64,000 bases of DNA from positions 1 to 64,000 of the forward strand of contig CANQOL010000002.1 in the NCBI GenBank assembly GCA_947625475.1, in the 5' to 3' direction. Shown here in pieces: positions 61,816-64,000 of the stretch. Positions within the stretch are counted from its first letter, which is position 1. Each line of letters opens with the position of its first letter. Under the pieces are notes generated by a model that was not told where the DNA came from, made no database searches, and saw nothing but the letters and a program-made list of their open reading frames with translations. The DNA is from an uncultured Acetatifactor sp. (GTDB taxonomy: Bacteria; Bacillota; Clostridia; Lachnospirales; Lachnospiraceae). Position numbers and translations under genes: made by a program.

Positions 61816-63876
61816 TCAGCAGGGAAGAAGCGGGCTCTTTTCCCCTGTCCACAGGAGGGTGAGCTTCTGGGTGGCTCTTGTGCAGGCCACATACAAAAGG
61901 CTCCTGTGGTACTCGGAAATATACTGCTCCCGGCAGACGTCCGGGACTACCACCTCATCAAATTCCAAGCCTTTTACCAGGGAAATGGGCGCTGCGGTGA
62001 TTCCTTCATAAAATTCCTTCTGATCTGCACTCAGAAGGCTGACCTTTGACCCCAGGTGTTTTTTGAGATAGGCATACCACTCTTTCGCCTGCTCCTGATC
62101 CTTTGTCAGAAGACCCAGCCGGGGAGCGTCCTCCCCGCCGGCTGCGCTTTCCCTGAGCAGTTTCAGGACCCTGTCCCTTTCCTCCTCCCGATGGGCACAG
62201 GCGATCAGGGCCGGTTCCTCCCCATGCCGCTCTACCACCTCCATCGGCACGGTTTTTTTCAGCTTCCCGGCAAACTGCATGATCTCATAGGTGGATCGGT
62301 AGCTTTTGCGGATGGATACCATTTGGGCGTTTGGATACAGCCTTTTCATAAATTCCGAAGACTGGGGGGCAAAGGGCACCAGATTCTGGGAAAAGTCCCC
62401 CAGCATGGTCTTTTTGCAGGGAAAGAGCTTGTTTAGCACCGCGTATTGTATCGGTGTATAATCCTGCATCTCGTCCACGATCAGATATCGGATATCCTCC
62501 TTTTTGGGACTGCCCTCCAGATAAAGCCGCACATAGAGCAGGGGAAAGATGTCCGCCGCCTCTATCTCCCCGTTGTCCTTTGCTTTCAAGAGCTCCTCCT
62601 TCCCCAGCCAGCGATAAAAATCCTGATACAGGGCAAGAGCGGTGTTATGGCGGTACTGCTCCAAAAGCCATTTCTCAATCTCGTTTTTCCGGCTGCCTGG
62701 GCCGGTATACCTTCTCTGGATCCGAAGCTCCTGCGAGAGGATCTCTGCCATTTCCCCCATCCTTTCGTACACAGGCAGATTCTTTCGCACCTCGTACAGC
62801 CTGTAGATCAATTCCGCAGGAAGGAAGCCTTCCTCATAGACATATTTCTTTTTCCTGAAATTCCGCCTGTCACATTCCTCCAGATATCGGTCCATGCTGT
62901 CCACAAATTCCGGCGCGGCCTTAAACAGCACCCGCCTTTTCCATGCCTCGTCCTTCCCAGAAAGAAACCGCTCCGTCTGCAGGCTTGGGTCTTGTGCTTT
63001 GACATGCCTTGGCAGATAGGCGGCTCCCAGGTCGTTTAACTCCACATTCCTGATATTGCGCTCCCCCAGCTCCGGCAGCACTTCGGAAATGTAGTCGATA
63101 AACACCCCGTTGGGAGAAAGGATCAGAAAATTGTCCGCCGAAATTTCTTTCCTGTAGCGGTATAGGAAGTAGGCGATCCTGTGGAGCGCGATGGAGGTCT
63201 TCCCGGAGCCGGCCACGCCCTCTATGATCAGGACGTCCGACTTTTCGTTCCGAACCAGTTGATTCTGCTCCTTTTGAATGGTGGCCACAATATCGCGCAT
63301 CTTCCCGCCGCGGCTTCTGGCAAGCTCCTTTTTCAGCAGTTCATCTTCAATCCGCAGGCTGCTTTCTATGGCATACTCCAGGCGGCCCTTCCGTATGCCA
63401 TACTGCCTTTTTAAACCGATCCGGCCAAAGATCTCCCCTTCCGGCGCCTCATAGGATGCAGGGCCGTACTCAAATTCATAGTACATCCCTGCAATGGGAG
63501 AGCGCCAGTCATATATGGTGCAGTCCGCATCCGAATTCCAAAAAGCGTATTTCCCAATATAGATAGGCTCCGGCTCCTTCCTTGCCTTTTCCGTAAAATC
63601 AATTCTGGCGAAATAGGGGGAATCCATCATTTTCATGATACGGCGGAGCTGTAAGACCGCGCTCTCCCCAGCCTGCGCCGCGCGCTCCAGCTCCTGGCGC
63701 ATAAAGATTTCCTCATACCCGTCAAAGTCGCTTTTCCTCTCCCAGAGATACCGGGTAAACTCCTCCTGATCCTTTTGACGGCCCTGCACTCTTCCCGACA
63801 GCCTTTCGGCCTCCCTGGCAAGCGCCGCCTCCACTGCCTCCAGATAATCTTCTTCCTCAGCTGCTATATCTGCCAT
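61816..63876 (-). CDS. helD: HelD-like RNA polymerase-associated ATPase (UvrD superfamily)
   Basis: The 686-residue protein has a coiled-coil N-terminus, YDWRSPIAGMYYEFE typical of HelD, Walker A GVAGSGKTSIALHRIAYFLYR, Walker B DEMQDYTPIQYAVL, and helicase motifs SYRSTYEIMQFA and LLYVACTRA. HelD enters RNA polymerase, frees it from stalled complexes and can contribute to rifampicin tolerance. The start at 63876 follows AGGGGGG; the frame is open to 63990. The protein is somewhat shorter than the Bacillus one (774 residues). Confidence 0.92.
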   Translation of the reverse strand: MADIAAEEEDYLEAVEAALAREAERLSGRVQGRQKDQEEFTRYLWERKSDFDGYEEIFMRQELERAAQAGESAVLQLRRIMKMMDSPYFARIDFTEKARKEPEPIYIGKYAFWNSDADCTIYDWRSPIAGMYYEFEYGPASYEAPEGEIFGRIGLKRQYGIRKGRLEYAIESSLRIEDELLKKELARSRGGKMRDIVATIQKEQNQLVRNEKSDVLIIEGVAGSGKTSIALHRIAYFLYRYRKEISADNFLILSPNGVFIDYISEVLPELGERNIRNVELNDLGAAYLPRHVKAQDPSLQTERFLSGKDEAWKRRVLFKAAPEFVDSMDRYLEECDRRNFRKKKYVYEEGFLPAELIYRLYEVRKNLPVYERMGEMAEILSQELRIQRRYTGPGSRKNEIEKWLLEQYRHNTALALYQDFYRWLGKEELLKAKDNGEIEAADIFPLLYVRLYLEGSPKKEDIRYLIVDEMQDYTPIQYAVLNKLFPCKKTMLGDFSQNLVPFAPQSSEFMKRLYPNAQMVSIRKSYRSTYEIMQFAGKLKKTVPMEVVERHGEEPALIACAHREEERDRVLKLLRESAAGGEDAPRLGLLTKDQEQAKEWYAYLKKHLGSKVSLLSADQKEFYEGITAAPISLVKGLEFDEVVVPDVCREQYISEYHRSLLYVACTRATQKLTLLWTGEKSPLLPC

Positions 63877-63902
63877 ATTCCCCCCTGTTATACCTTGTCC
63901 CT

Positions 63903-63990
63903 GTGCGCCGCCAGGCGCACATAAAATAAGAAGTCCACAGATGCCCTTCCTGTGGACATATACCGCATTACCGTGCGCCGCCAGGCGCAC
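63903..63990. repeat. Two identical hairpins flanking a palindrome upstream of helD
   Basis: GTGCGCCGCCAGGCGCAC occurs at 63903-63920 and 63973-63990; each copy is a 7-bp stem with a GCCA loop. Between them GTCCACAG/CTGTGGAC (63933-63957) forms a third inverted repeat. The region lies just upstream of helD and reaches the window edge. Confidence 0.8.
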
Positions 63991-64000
63991 ATGGAATCAG

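Overview
The window reads as chromosome of a Gram-positive anaerobe of the Clostridia, most likely a gut Lachnospiraceae. The grounds are strong GGAGG ribosome binding sites, consensus TTGACA/TATAAT promoters, a single-chain clostridial-type PurL, a ClpC-RadA pair, a DUF6142-like membrane protein and a single-chain permuted GH3 glucosidase. Most of the window is GC-rich, which is why long antisense shadow frames are common. One block, about 17.4-20.3 kb, is clearly AT-rich and looks acquired. No rRNA or CRISPR array is present; one tRNA (Trp, anticodon CCA) is.

Layout. 0-4.4 kb: superoxide dismutase, a two-component system and a small DUF4160 pair. 4.5-14 kb: carAB, a palindromic element with 50-bp tandem repeats upstream of the carAB promoter, a GH3 beta-glucosidase with swapped domain order, and an ECF sigma factor with its likely membrane partner. 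14-25.5 kb is accessory DNA: an AlbA_2 regulator facing a MATE pump, RidA, a VanR / broken VanS / VanZ island, an acetyltransferase overlapping a phospholipase-like gene, a short EamA transporter, an Rpn-type nuclease with N-terminal repeats, a P-loop kinase, a TrmH fragment and an aminoglycoside-adenylyltransferase-like gene. 25.6-37.3 kb: a secreted repeat protein, a ROK fructokinase, purL, a TetR gene with two AstE/AspA-like genes (one lacking its zinc histidines), yqeY and an MFS gene interrupted by one TAG. 37.4-52 kb is housekeeping: tRNA-Trp, radA, clpC with a GntR regulator, an SH3 membrane protein, purE-purM-purN-purD, an M29-like peptidase, pyrE, then a two-gene HipA/CtkA-like kinase module.

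52-60.7 kb is the most unusual region. Three intact lipoproteins and one deleted copy share a C-terminal NRVQLYLDE-type signature. They surround a 639-residue regulator made of two XRE-helix-turn-helix/TPR-like halves, and no permease or ATPase is nearby. The regulator overlaps the start codon of one lipoprotein, and a block carrying a lipoprotein 3' end plus a perfect consensus promoter is duplicated; one copy drives the kinase module. A surface sensing system using a TPR regulator is a reasonable hypothesis but is not shown by sequence alone. 60.8-64 kb holds a cysteine-rich small protein, a VOC protein and a HelD-like ATPase.

Together the core genes supply carbamoyl phosphate, pyrimidine and purine synthesis and protein and DNA quality control. 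The accessory genes mostly concern surface sensing, transport and resistance-like functions, several in visible decay. Starts were moved from the longest open frame to the codon best placed after a ribosome binding site.
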